Assembly: GCF_001623075.1 (NCBI RefSeq)
Contig: NZ_LMCF01000011.1
Span: 1-64,000, forward strand
Source of the DNA: Pseudovibrio sp. Ad37
GTDB taxonomy: Bacteria > Pseudomonadota > Alphaproteobacteria > Rhizobiales > Stappiaceae
Direction of reading: 5' to 3'
Length of the DNA: 64,000 nt
Translations under genes and position numbers: made by a program
The notes under the pieces: generated by a model
What the model was told of the DNA's origin: nothing
Database searches by the model: none
The model's input: the letters and a program-made list of their open reading frames with translations, nothing else
Shown here: positions 1-8,197 of the stretch, piece by piece
Numbering within the stretch: position 1 is the stretch's first letter
Layout of the letters: each line of letters begins with the position of its first letter

Positions 1-204
1 GGTGCATGGTTTTTATTCCTCCCACCTTACAGTCCGGATCTCAATCCCATCGAGATGGCATTTTCCAAACTCAAGGCCTTGATCCGCAAGGCCGCAGCAA
101 GAAGTTATCAAGCACTGTGGCAGGCCGCAGGCCAAGTCTGCGACCTCTTCACAAAGCAAGAGTGCAACAACTTCTTCAAAACAGCTGGATACATGACCGA
201 TTAA
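1..204 (+). mobile_element. IS630-family transposase, C-terminal end (5' part lies outside the window)
   Basis: Frame 1 is open from the first base and ends at TAA 202-204, giving 67 residues. It contains LPPYSPDLNPIE (residues 7-18), the typical end of an IS630/Tc1-like DDE transposase in which the glutamate of PIE is the third catalytic acidic residue. It continues as an alpha-helical tail rich in Lys and Gln. Only the tail is visible, so whether the element is intact cannot be judged. No clear terminal inverted repeat was recognised in the bases after the stop. It lies next to a frameshifted acetyltransferase, which suggests an eroded accessory edge. Confidence 0.85.
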
Positions 205-471
205 ACGCGACAAGCTCTAAGAAAGACCTGCGGAACACTGGAGCGGGTCGCCCATCCGCAGCCAAAAAAATCCAAACTATCGCTTCTTGAATAAGTCACT
301 GTGATCGGTGCCTGAGGTGTCTGCCATTACACCCCGCACGATCACCTCTCATGGGCGCCCTGCTGGTCTGCGGCCCACCCTCCGCAGGCCAGCACACCAC
401 ACAATTGCGTCTAAGTCTCTGACCAACTGAGGCTTCTGCTTAACTTAATCCTGTTCTGAATACGCAAGCCA

Positions 472-1004
472 CTAGGTTCTCTCATCCCTCTCATAAAGCT
501 CGTGGGGCAATCCATCCTCTGTGAAGTCTTTGCAATAGCAAAAGCCTGCGCGTTGAGAGCAGTGCAGTGCAGAAGTGTTTTCGGTCGGTGACCAACGCAA
601 AAGAACTGATCCTCAGCGCAGACAAGCGGCTTCACATGCTCAACTGCAGCATTCAGCATGACTGTTCCTAGTTGTTGGCCTAGGGAAGCAGGATCGCCGA
701 TGTAGTAATCGAAGCTAACACCAGCTATTATGCCAATTGTACCGGTGCCGTACTCTGGAAAGTCGCGGTTCAGATACCATTGCAGATAATCGAAGGGCGC
801 GCCGTTAAGCTCCGCGATCAGGCAGTTGGTTGGATGATTGTTCGAAACGCGGCACGCATAGCGCTCTGTTACTTGCTCAAGCGTGCTGGGCTCACGCTCA
901 TAAAAGGGCCGCAGATGGGGTTGGTTGAGCCATTCATGCAATAAAGGCATGTCCGAGACGGTAAGGGCCCTCAGTTGAACAGTGATGCTTTGCGCCTCGC
1001 TCAT
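472..1004 (-). pseudogene. AAC(6')-like GNAT N-acetyltransferase, frameshifted
   Basis: The reading frame starts at ATG 1004 and gives an N-terminus like aminoglycoside 6'-N-acetyltransferases and related GNAT proteins: LRALTVSDMPLLHEWL, then ERYACRV, LNGAPFDYLQWY and LGQQLGTVML, the acetyl-CoA loop region. The family's last part is missing from this frame. It is found in another frame: ENTSALHCSQRAGF followed by LPHELYERDERT and a TAG at 472-474, matching the usual NxxALxxYxxAGF ending. The crossover falls at about 560-620. The span of 533 bases is not a multiple of three, and the combined length of about 177 residues is normal for the family. I call it a single-indel pseudogene; a sequencing error would look the same. 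The acetylated substrate is unknown. Confidence 0.75.
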
Positions 1005-1079
1005 GACCAATGCCTCCGTTTTCCCTGCGTTCAAAACTCTAGCCCATCCAAACTTGCTCCAACAGGCCTCCAAATAAAA

Positions 1080-1107
1080 CAAACCCCGCCATGAAAGACG
1101 GGGTTTG
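1080..1107 (-). terminator. rho-independent terminator after the M2 peptidase gene
   Basis: Perfect 9-bp stem (CAAACCCCG paired with CGGGGTTTG) with a 10-base loop. Read on the minus strand it is followed by GTTTTATTT. It lies 54 bases past the stop codon of the leftward peptidase gene. Confidence 0.75.
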
Positions 1108-1161
1108 ATAATATCCGGCGGACTTGCAGGCCATTAAGGCCGGCAGGATTACCTTGCTGGT

Positions 1162-2970
1162 CTACCAGCCGCAGGATTTGCCAGAATTTTGCTCGTCCAG
1201 ATAAGCTTGGAGTGGAGCAAAATATTCAAGAATAGCTGTCGCGTCGGCTTCACGGCTTCCGGTGAAGGCCTCCAGGCTGTCCTGCCATGGAAGCGCAGCG
1301 CCTGTTTCCAACATCGCGTTGAATTTCTCGCCAACTTCCTTGTTGCCATAGATGGAGCACGCCGCCAGCGGTCCTTCCCATCCGGCAAGGCGACAAGCCT
1401 CACGGTAAAACTGGAACTGGAAGATATGCGCCAGAAAATAGCGAGTGTACGGCACGTTGTTTGGAATGTGGTACTTGGCACCTGGATCAAACGCATCCGC
1501 AGCACGGTCAACCGGAGCCGCAACACCTTGATACTTCTCGCGAAGGTCCCACCAACCGTCGTTATAGGTGTCTGGAGTCAGCTCACCGTTAAACACCTTC
1601 CAGCGCCACTGGTCCACCAGCAGGCCAAATGGCAGAAATGCGATCTTGTCCAGTGCCTGAGCCAACAGGATGTTGGTGTTCACCTCTTCTGAAGCATCAA
1701 GCGACAGAAGGCCGATCTGCTTCAGGTAGTTAGGTGTAATAGACAGGCTCACCATGTCCCCAATAGCTTCATGGAACCCGTCGTTCGGGTCATCTTGATA
1801 CATGGGCGATTGGTGGTTATAGGCGCGCTGGTAGAAGTTGTGACCCAGCTCATGGTGAACGGTGTTGAAGTCCGACCCCGTCACCTCGGTGCACATCTTA
1901 ATGCGCAGATCATCCTTACCATCCACATTCCATGCAGATGCATGGCACTGCACATCCCGGTCGCGCGGCTCGGTAATCAACGAGCGCTCGTAAAACGTTT
2001 CAGGCAGCGGGTCAAAGCCAAGCGAGGTGAAGAACCCTTCCGCCGTCTTCACCATCTTGAGCGGCGTATAGTTCTGTTCTTCCAGCAGCTTGGTCAGGTC
2101 GTAGCCCTGCTCGTTCCCGTCTGCAGCAACAAGCGGATAGATGTTGCCCCAGGACTGAGCCCACATATTACCCAGCAAATGCGCGGGGATTGGCCCGTCT
2201 GCAGGCACTTTATCGGCTCCGTAATGATCCACCAGCTTATCACGCACATAACAATGCAAACTGTCGTAAAGCGGCTTCACTTCACCCCAGAGACGATCAA
2301 CGTCCTGCCGAAAATCATCCGGGTCCATGTCGTACTTGGAGCGCCACATGGAGCCTGTGTCTTTAAAGCCAAGCTCGCTGGACCCCTGGTTGGCGATGCC
2401 GACCATCTCCGTGTACATGTCCTTCATAGGCGGAGAAACAGTGCGCCAGCCTTTCCAGACTTCCAGCAGTTTGTCGTAATCACGACTCGTCGCCATGATG
2501 CGGCTGAGCTTGGAAAGAGACAGCGCCTCGCCATCAATCTCAAACTTGCCCGTACCGTAAATGGTTTCCATCTGGGTATTGATCTGCGCAAGCTTCTTGA
2601 TCTTTGCAGGATCATTCTCAGGGGCAGGCAATGTCAGGTTCAGCTTCAAAAGCTTCATCTTGCGAGCAAGGTCTGGCGGAAGGTCAAGGCCGTCATACTG
2701 CTTGGTCTGATTGGCAAGAGAAACGTAGAGCTTCGTGGTGCGCTCCGACATTAACGCATTCAGCCAGTTGGTGTCATAGGTGATGAAATTGGCATTCACC
2801 CAGGCAACGCGGCCTGCTTCCTCGCCGATCTCCTGAATGGCTTTCTCGGAGGTTTCAATAAACGTTCTCGCATCCTCAACGCTGACTTTCTTCTCGGCGT
2901 CAGCCTGTGCTGAACTCAGCGGAATGAGCGCAAGTGAAAGTGCGGGTAATACAGATAATAACCGCTTCAA
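1162..2970 (-). CDS. M2-family peptidyl-dipeptidase (ACE-like zinc metallopeptidase), exported
   Basis: The protein resembles peptidase family M2, the bacterial relatives of angiotensin-converting enzyme, which remove C-terminal dipeptides from oligopeptides. The zinc motif HELGH sits in HHELGHNFYQRAY, with the third ligand Glu in HEAIGDMVSLS downstream. The family C-terminal signature (YFLAHIFQFQFY, then ACSIYGNKEVG) is present. I chose the TTG start at 2970, because GGGGAGG lies five bases before it and the product then begins with a clean signal peptide (MKRLLSVLPALSLALIPLSSAQA). The ATG at 2988 has no ribosome binding site. The mature protein of about 580 residues is normal for one M2 domain and should act in the periplasm. 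It is transcribed alone, divergent from the amine oxidase gene, and followed by a terminator. Confidence 0.92.
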   Translation of the reverse strand: MKRLLSVLPALSLALIPLSSAQADAEKKVSVEDARTFIETSEKAIQEIGEEAGRVAWVNANFITYDTNWLNALMSERTTKLYVSLANQTKQYDGLDLPPDLARKMKLLKLNLTLPAPENDPAKIKKLAQINTQMETIYGTGKFEIDGEALSLSKLSRIMATSRDYDKLLEVWKGWRTVSPPMKDMYTEMVGIANQGSSELGFKDTGSMWRSKYDMDPDDFRQDVDRLWGEVKPLYDSLHCYVRDKLVDHYGADKVPADGPIPAHLLGNMWAQSWGNIYPLVAADGNEQGYDLTKLLEEQNYTPLKMVKTAEGFFTSLGFDPLPETFYERSLITEPRDRDVQCHASAWNVDGKDDLRIKMCTEVTGSDFNTVHHELGHNFYQRAYNHQSPMYQDDPNDGFHEAIGDMVSLSITPNYLKQIGLLSLDASEEVNTNILLAQALDKIAFLPFGLLVDQWRWKVFNGELTPDTYNDGWWDLREKYQGVAAPVDRAADAFDPGAKYHIPNNVPYTRYFLAHIFQFQFYREACRLAGWEGPLAACSIYGNKEVGEKFNAMLETGAALPWQDSLEAFTGSREADATAILEYFAPLQAYLDEQNSGKSCGW

Positions 2971-3370
2971 AGCAGCCTCCCCAACCATGGCATATTTTAG
3001 AGATTTCAGACGAATTTCTAGTGCATAATCTCTCTGTTATGCCGTTACGGTAATGGTTTTATCCTGTAAGTCTATCCCGTTTTACCGCGATATTTCTCCT
3101 ATTTTGGGTTCCAACTAGCAAAATTATTGCATTAGCAATTTAGAAGAATCTTCAACACTGAACCCGTTTCACGCACAAAGCCGCAATGCCTGAAAACGTA
3201 TAATGATTGTGCTTGAAACCACGTTTGGGATGAGCGGCAGCTCCCTGCGCGAGTCGCAGCAAATACCGTGTGGGTCAGGTCCACACAGTGATCACGCCGC
3301 GTTCACTCATCTGGTGGTATGTCCCACAATTAATGCCCCGGGCCATCACCCCTCATCATTTGAGTTGAAC
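2971..3370. other. divergent intergenic region, M2 peptidase / amine oxidase
   Basis: About 400 bases between two divergent starts. The part at 3030-3180 is AT-rich and must hold promoters for both genes. The amine oxidase frame stays open upstream to 3203, but that stretch has no ribosome binding site and precedes the signal peptide, so I treat it as untranslated. No operator was recognised. Confidence 0.5.
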
Positions 3371-4699
3371 ATGACAGACATGTCCAGAAGACAATTGCTG
3401 CTCTCCGGTGCCGCCTTCTCTGCCGCCCCTCTCTTTGTTGGCCGAGCACAGGCAGCAGATACGGATGTTGTGGTTGTTGGCGCTGGAGCGGCGGGCATCT
3501 CTGCTGCACGCTCACTGAAAAGCCGCGGCTACTCTGTCATCACAATCGAAGCATCAGGCCGCATCGGTGGTAGAATTCTCACAGACACCGAGAGCTTTGG
3601 TGTTCCGTTCGACATGGGGGCGTCTCGCCTTCACAACAGAGCAAACAACCCGTTTGCCGATTATGGCATCGCCAACGGGTTTGATATCTATCGCGCACCT
3701 GATGAAACCCTCATGTATGTGGGTGATCACCCCATAAACCAGAATGAGCAGGCAGAATTGCTGTTGGCACAGCGGAAGGCTCTGCAAGCAATGTGGCGTG
3801 CTGGTCGCAATGGGCTGGATGTCTCCCCCGCCAGCGTCATTCCAGATCTGGGCAATTGGAGCCTGACCGTTGATTTTCTGATTGGTGCCTACGAAATCGC
3901 AAAGGATCTCGACAGCTTCTCGTGTGTCGACTGGTTTTCAGCAGAAGGGGGTAGTGATTTCTATTGCCGGCAGGGCATTGGCGCGCTGTTCCAGCACTCA
4001 GCGCAGGACGTAGCGGTACAAACCGATGTCACTGCAGAGAAAATTCGCTGGGGAGGTCAGGGCGTACAGGTAGAAACCAGCGATGGCACCCTAACCGCTA
4101 AGGCTGTGGTTGTAACAGTTTCAACGGGCGTTCTTGCTTCTGGCGATATCCAGTTTGACCCTCCTCGGCCTGCGCGAAAGCAAGAGGCAATTCAAGAGCT
4201 TCCAATGGGTCACTACTTCCACGTTGGTTTGCTATTGAGTGAAAATATCTTCGGCACCAGTTCAGATGCCTACTTCAACTACAAGGTGGAGGAAGAACTC
4301 AACGGCTCTCCGAAAGCCTTTGGAGCATTGACCAATGCAGGTGGAACAGGCCTCTGCTATTTCGATATGGGCGGAGATTTCGCAAAACATCTGCTCGAAG
4401 CAGGCAACAACGCTGCCTACGACTTCGTCGTCTCTGAACTGAAACGCATGTTTGGCAACCAGATCGAAAAATACATCATAGAGTCAAACAGCTACGACTG
4501 GCTTCATAACCCATACACCTATGGCTCATACGCCGCGGCCAAACCAGGCGGTTTCTGGGCCAGAGATGAAATGAGCGAGAGCATTGCAGATCGCATCTGG
4601 TTTGCAGGAGAAGCCATGAGCCCGGATGACTGGTCAACAATCGCCGGCGCCCACAAATCCGGCATTACTGCTGCGCAGGAAATTGCGGAAACTGTTTAA
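3371..4699 (+). CDS. Tat-exported FAD-dependent amine oxidase
   Basis: Flavin monoamine oxidase family protein. It likely oxidises a primary or polyamine to the aldehyde, producing ammonia and hydrogen peroxide. The N-terminus carries SRRQLLLSGAAFSAAPL, a twin-arginine signal of the S-R-R-x-h-L type, ending near AQA. The FAD-binding fold follows at once: VVVVGAGAAGISAARSL, then EASGRIGGRI and the family motif for FAD ribose binding. The C-terminal FAD motif is WFAGEAMSPDDWSTIAGAHKSG. The frame is open further upstream, but ATG 3371 (or ATG 3380) puts the Tat signal at the N-terminus. About 442 residues, normal for the family. The protein would be exported folded with FAD bound. The substrate cannot be told from the sequence. 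Confidence 0.85.
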   Translation: MTDMSRRQLLLSGAAFSAAPLFVGRAQAADTDVVVVGAGAAGISAARSLKSRGYSVITIEASGRIGGRILTDTESFGVPFDMGASRLHNRANNPFADYGIANGFDIYRAPDETLMYVGDHPINQNEQAELLLAQRKALQAMWRAGRNGLDVSPASVIPDLGNWSLTVDFLIGAYEIAKDLDSFSCVDWFSAEGGSDFYCRQGIGALFQHSAQDVAVQTDVTAEKIRWGGQGVQVETSDGTLTAKAVVVTVSTGVLASGDIQFDPPRPARKQEAIQELPMGHYFHVGLLLSENIFGTSSDAYFNYKVEEELNGSPKAFGALTNAGGTGLCYFDMGGDFAKHLLEAGNNAAYDFVVSELKRMFGNQIEKYIIESNSYDWLHNPYTYGSYAAAKPGGFWARDEMSESIADRIWFAGEAMSPDDWSTIAGAHKSGITAAQEIAETV

Positions 4700-4838
4700 C
4701 CTCAGATGCTCAGCGGTGCTTGAACTTGGTGTTCTCACAGCCCCGGAATTTCTGGATATGATAGAGGTGTAGTTTCTGTAGGGTTGCAGTGCCGATGACG
4801 GGATCAGCTGGTCATCGTTTATCCCTGCAGGAGCAAAC

Positions 4839-5435
4839 ATGACCAAAATTCTCATTCTCTACTACTCAGCCTATGGACACATAGAAACTCTCGCCAACGC
4901 CTTCGCGGAAGGTGTTGAAGAAGCTGGCGTCACCCCCACAATCAAACGCGTACCAGAGCTGACGCCGGAAGAAGTTGCGCGTGCACACCATTTCAAAATG
5001 GACCAGCCCGCCCCAATCGCTGACCCTAATGAGCTTGCAGACTATGATGCCATCATTTTTGGTACTCCCACCCGGTTTGGAAATATGGCCTCGCAAATGC
5101 GCAGCTTTTTGGACCAGACCGGCGGATTGTGGGTTCAGGGCAAACTGGCAGGCAAGGTGGCAAGCGTTTTCACGTCCACTGGATCAGGGTCTGGCAATGA
5201 GACCACAATCACATCCTTTTGGAGTACGCTGGCCCACCAGGGAATGGTCATTGTGGGATTGCCTTACACCTGTCCTGAGTTGTCAGACATATCTGAAGTG
5301 TTAGGTGGGTCACCCTATGGAGCCGGCACCATTGCGGGAGGTGACGGTTCCCTCAAGCCAAAAGAAAAAGAGCTGAAAATGGCTCGCTTCCAAGGAAAAC
5401 ATGTGACCGAAATAGCGAAAAAACTCAGTGCCTAA
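4839..5435 (+). CDS. wrbA: NAD(P)H:quinone oxidoreductase, WrbA type
   Basis: Flavodoxin-fold FMN protein that reduces quinones by two electrons and so avoids semiquinone radicals. The FMN phosphate loop is near the N-terminus ([13 protein letters not shown]). The WrbA core motifs follow: [29 protein letters not shown] and the [10 protein letters not shown] loop, with the C-terminal [15 protein letters not shown]. Its 198 residues match the usual 198-200. GGAG lies seven bases before ATG 4839. It precedes an MFS transporter controlled by a SoxR-type promoter. The pairing with redox stress is suggestive, but the genes have separate promoters. Confidence 0.93.
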   Translation: MTKILILYYSAYGHIETLANAFAEGVEEAGVTPTIKRVPELTPEEVARAHHFKMDQPAPIADPNELADYDAIIFGTPTRFGNMASQMRSFLDQTGGLWVQGKLAGKVASVFTSTGSGSGNETTITSFWSTLAHQGMVIVGLPYTCPELSDISEVLGGSPYGAGTIAGGDGSLKPKEKELKMARFQGKHVTEIAKKLSA

Positions 5436-5550
5436 ACCCTAAGAAGAGTGCCAGCAATTGCGGAGGATGCCCGGAGGCAATTACGCCGATGAAGCTTGCA
5501 AAATCCTCAATCGCAGTTCAGGATCCTGGAAAATATCTCAGACAATGTCC

Positions 5551-5581
5551 TTGACCTCAACTTAACCTGAGGAGTTAGAAC
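5551..5581 (+). promoter_or_regulatory. SoxR-type promoter (dyad inside a 19-base spacer)
   Basis: TTGACC at 5551-5556 and TAGAAC at 5576-5581 are separated by 19 bases, the elongated spacer of MerR-family promoters. The spacer TCAACTTAACCTGAGGAGT differs at three positions from the E. coli soxS spacer as I recall it (TCAAGTTAACTTGAGGAAT). It contains the CCTCA...TGAGG dyad at 5555-5572. This is strong evidence for SoxR control of the downstream MFS gene. No soxR gene is in the window. Confidence 0.8.
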
Positions 5582-5633
5582 GCTCCAAAACACCAGCAAA
5601 GAAACATAACAAATATGTTGGTTGGAACGTTCT
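5577..5633 (+). promoter_or_regulatory. inverted repeat between the SoxR-type promoter and the MFS start
   Basis: AGAACGCTCCAA (5577-5588) and TTGGAACGTTCT (5622-5633) are complementary at 11 of 12 positions and separated by 33 bases. The left arm overlaps the predicted -10 element and the right arm ends just before the ribosome binding site. It could be a hairpin in the 5' leader or paired operator half sites. Confidence 0.5.
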
Positions 5634-5647
5634 TGAAAGGAATTTAA

Positions 5648-7096
5648 ATGCAGGAAACGGGCGCAGGCCCCAGCAGCAGTTGGGGTGAACTATTTACGGG
5701 TAAACAGGCCATTGCTTCATTGGTTTTGTCAGGTGGGATCGCGTTGCATGCCGTGAACACTTACATCTCTGCAACCATGCTCCCTTCCATCACCGCTGAC
5801 ATTGGTGGGTTGGACTATTACGCATGGAACACCAGTCTCTTCATCCTTGCTGCAATTATAAGCGCAGCCGTTGCAGGCAAAGTATTGCAGCGTATTGGTG
5901 CGCGGCAGTCCTTCTTCCTCGCAGGCCTTGTGTTCATGACGGGCAGTGGCTTGGCCGCGATTGCACCCAACATGGCAATCATGCTGCTGGGGCGTTCCGT
6001 TCAAGGAGCTGGCGGAGGTCTTATCTTCACCTTCTGCTATTCCATGATTGCATTTATGTATCCAGAACGGCTCTGGTCTCGTGCTTTCGCTCTACTTTCA
6101 GGCACATGGGGCATCACCACACTGTTTGGCCCGGCCATTGGCGGCATTTTTGCTGAGCTGGGTGTATGGCGTGCCGGGTTTGGAGTTCTGGTTCCCATCA
6201 CAATCCTCTACATCATCGCCACGCTTTCCCTTTTGCTAAAACATCAGGAAAACGGTGGCTCTGTGCACGCCGTACCTGTTGGTCAGCTGGGCCTACTTGC
6301 AGGGTCCGTGCTCGTACTCTCTATAACCAGCGTGTTTGAAGAGGTGATCTGGAGCATTCTGGGCGCTGCCCTTTCTGTTGCAATGATCTTGTTGCTGATG
6401 AAGCGTGAGCAGAAGGCATCCACTCGCCTTTTTCCCAAAGGCGCCTTGGTTTGGGGATCGCCGCTTTTCTTTGTATTTGCCAGCATGGCCCTGTTGATCC
6501 TCTGCGTGAATACGGAATTTTTCATGCCGTTCTATCTCCAGAAGTTGTTCGCTGTTTCTCCGTTATGGGCTGGATACATTGCAGCAACGGTTTCAATTGG
6601 GTGGGCTTCAATGGAGGTCTATAGCGCTCGTTTCACAGATCAGGCCATGCGCAGAGTGGTAAATGTTGGTCCAGTCCTCATGGCCTTAGGTCTCATCACG
6701 CTGGCTGTTGTCCTCCCAACCGGGACTGAAGGCAACCTCATGTTACTCTCCGTAGTGACGTTGGCCCTCATCTGCATTGGTGCAGGCATTGGCATCGGCT
6801 GGCCGCATCTGGGTGTGTTCGCTCTTCATTTGACGCCGGATGATGACAAAGAAAACGCTGCTTCTGCTCTGGCAACGGTTCAAACATTCGCCGTAGCGTT
6901 CGGTACCGCGCTCGCTGGCCTCATTGCCAACTCAACCGGCTTCAACAGTACGGTTGGGACTGCAGGTATTGCCAACTCAGCCTTCTGGCTCTTCTCCAGT
7001 TTTGCGGTCTTTGGCATTCTCGGCATATTCAGCGCACGCAAAATCACCAATTGGCATGTAAGTGCCGATCTGAAAGAGGCTGAGACACACTTCTAA
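5648..7096 (+). CDS. MFS drug/solute efflux transporter, DHA2 (14-TM) type
   Basis: Integral inner-membrane antiporter of the major facilitator superfamily. Fourteen hydrophobic segments can be traced across 482 residues, as in EmrB/QacA-like DHA2 exporters. The motif-A region follows the second segment (AGKVLQRIGARQSFFLAG), and the motif-C-like region SGTWGITTLFGPAIGG lies near residue 155. AAAGGAA precedes ATG 5648 by six bases. The promoter is of SoxR type, so expression should respond to redox-cycling compounds, and export of such compounds (phenazine- or quinone-like) is an inference from that. It follows wrbA but has its own promoter. The substrate is not identifiable. Confidence 0.85.
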   Translation: MQETGAGPSSSWGELFTGKQAIASLVLSGGIALHAVNTYISATMLPSITADIGGLDYYAWNTSLFILAAIISAAVAGKVLQRIGARQSFFLAGLVFMTGSGLAAIAPNMAIMLLGRSVQGAGGGLIFTFCYSMIAFMYPERLWSRAFALLSGTWGITTLFGPAIGGIFAELGVWRAGFGVLVPITILYIIATLSLLLKHQENGGSVHAVPVGQLGLLAGSVLVLSITSVFEEVIWSILGAALSVAMILLLMKREQKASTRLFPKGALVWGSPLFFVFASMALLILCVNTEFFMPFYLQKLFAVSPLWAGYIAATVSIGWASMEVYSARFTDQAMRRVVNVGPVLMALGLITLAVVLPTGTEGNLMLLSVVTLALICIGAGIGIGWPHLGVFALHLTPDDDKENAASALATVQTFAVAFGTALAGLIANSTGFNSTVGTAGIANSAFWLFSSFAVFGILGIFSARKITNWHVSADLKEAETHF

Positions 7097-7257
7097 CTAT
7101 ATGAAGAAAAAAGAAGTTCCGCCTCCATCCGTGCTGGTGCCTTCCGAAAGATCTAGCAATGCATGCTTAAGGCAATCGTTAGAGTTCAGGTTGCCCTAAA
7201 CGTAAGTTGGAAATTTCACTGTGATACGTCCCTCAGATCAATATGAGGAGAAGTGCC

Positions 7258-7962
7258 ATGTTGAGGAAGCTAGGAGCAGAATTTGTAGGTACCTTTGCTC
7301 TGGTCTCCGCTGTGTGCGGCGGGGCATTGGTATCCTACGCACCGGTTGAATGGTATGGCGGATCTGGCCTGCTGGGTGTTGCTTTTGCCGTTGGTCTTTC
7401 AGTTGTCTGTATGGCTTATGCGTTCGGCAATGTGTCAGGTGCTCATTTCAATCCATCGGTGACCATCGGCCTTTGGGCTGCAAAACGGTTCCCAACCTCA
7501 GATGTGGTCCCCTACATCATCGTGCAGGTGATTGGCGGTACAGCAGCAGCCTTTGTATTCTGGATCATTCTCGCCCATGGCCCGAGCGACCCTCCGGGCT
7601 TTGCCTCCAACGGTTATGGGGAGCATTCAAACGGTGGCTTTTCCGAAATAGCAGTCGGCATTACCGAAATCACAGTCACAGCGATGTTCCTGATCGTCAT
7701 TATTGGTGCAACTTCCCAAAAAGCACCCGCAGCCCTCGCTCCGCTTGCCATTGGGCTCATGCTCGCGTGCATGCACATCATCGCGATTCCGATTTCCGGC
7801 GCGTCTTTGAAACCGGCTCGGTCCACGGCGACCGCTGTTATTAATGGAGGTTGGGCACTTGAGCAGCTTTGGTTGTTCTGGCTGGCACCAATAGTTGGAG
7901 CGCTCATCGGAGCGGCAGTCTGCTGGATAATCGGCACCTGTGGTCGTGAGGAAACAGATTAA
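7258..7962 (+). CDS. aqpZ: aquaporin Z-like water channel with altered second NPA motif
   Basis: Membrane protein of the MIP family. It is collinear with E. coli AqpZ throughout: N-terminal LRKLGAEFVGTF, the first half motif SGAHFNPSVTIGLW, then FASNGYGEHSNGG and the C-terminal GGWALEQLWLFW. I start it at ATG 7258 because GAGGAG lies seven bases upstream and the product then aligns with AqpZ from its first residue; ATG 7243 lacks a site. The first NPA box reads NPS. The second reads SLKPARS: the Asn that normally donates a hydrogen bond to water is Lys (codon AAA 7810-7812). The NPS variant is mild, but the Lys is unusual and could block or gate the pore. Everything else looks intact, including the terminator. 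Confidence 0.9.
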   Translation: MLRKLGAEFVGTFALVSAVCGGALVSYAPVEWYGGSGLLGVAFAVGLSVVCMAYAFGNVSGAHFNPSVTIGLWAAKRFPTSDVVPYIIVQVIGGTAAAFVFWIILAHGPSDPPGFASNGYGEHSNGGFSEIAVGITEITVTAMFLIVIIGATSQKAPAALAPLAIGLMLACMHIIAIPISGASLKPARSTATAVINGGWALEQLWLFWLAPIVGALIGAAVCWIIGTCGREETD

Positions 7963-7987
7963 CCAACGGAGATGCAATCGTTTTTTG

Positions 7988-8025
7988 GCCTCCTTCGCAA
8001 TCAGGAACCTGCGAAGGAGGCTTTT
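7988..8025 (+). terminator. rho-independent terminator after aqpZ
   Basis: Perfect 12-bp stem (GCCTCCTTCGCA with TGCGAAGGAGGC), a 10-base loop and TTTT, 25 bases past the aqpZ stop. Confidence 0.9.
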
Positions 8026-8076
8026 CTGATGAATGCACTCAATCCCCAGCTAGGGAAAAACCCTCAATTTAAAACT

Positions 8077-8091
8077 TGACTATTATATTCA
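8077..8091 (+). promoter_or_regulatory. candidate iron-responsive operator (TGA-N9-TCA)
   Basis: TGA-CTATTATAT-TCA fits the IRO consensus TGA-N9-TCA bound by RirA in Rhizobiales and Rhodobacterales. It lies about 107 bases before a TonB-dependent receptor start and overlaps a TTGACT that could be the -35 element. Short AT-rich matches can occur by chance, but position and target both fit. Confidence 0.55.
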
Positions 8092-8197
8092 TGTTTATAA
8101 AACACGGATAGAAACAACGTTTGCAAAACGCAAACACAAGCTAGCCAAAGCAGCGTCTCAGCCAGCCACTCCCATAAAAATTCAGACTGAGGCGACC

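Noticed and set aside
3203-3370. 56-residue N-terminal extension of the amine oxidase
   Set aside because: No ribosome binding site, and it would bury the twin-arginine signal inside the protein.
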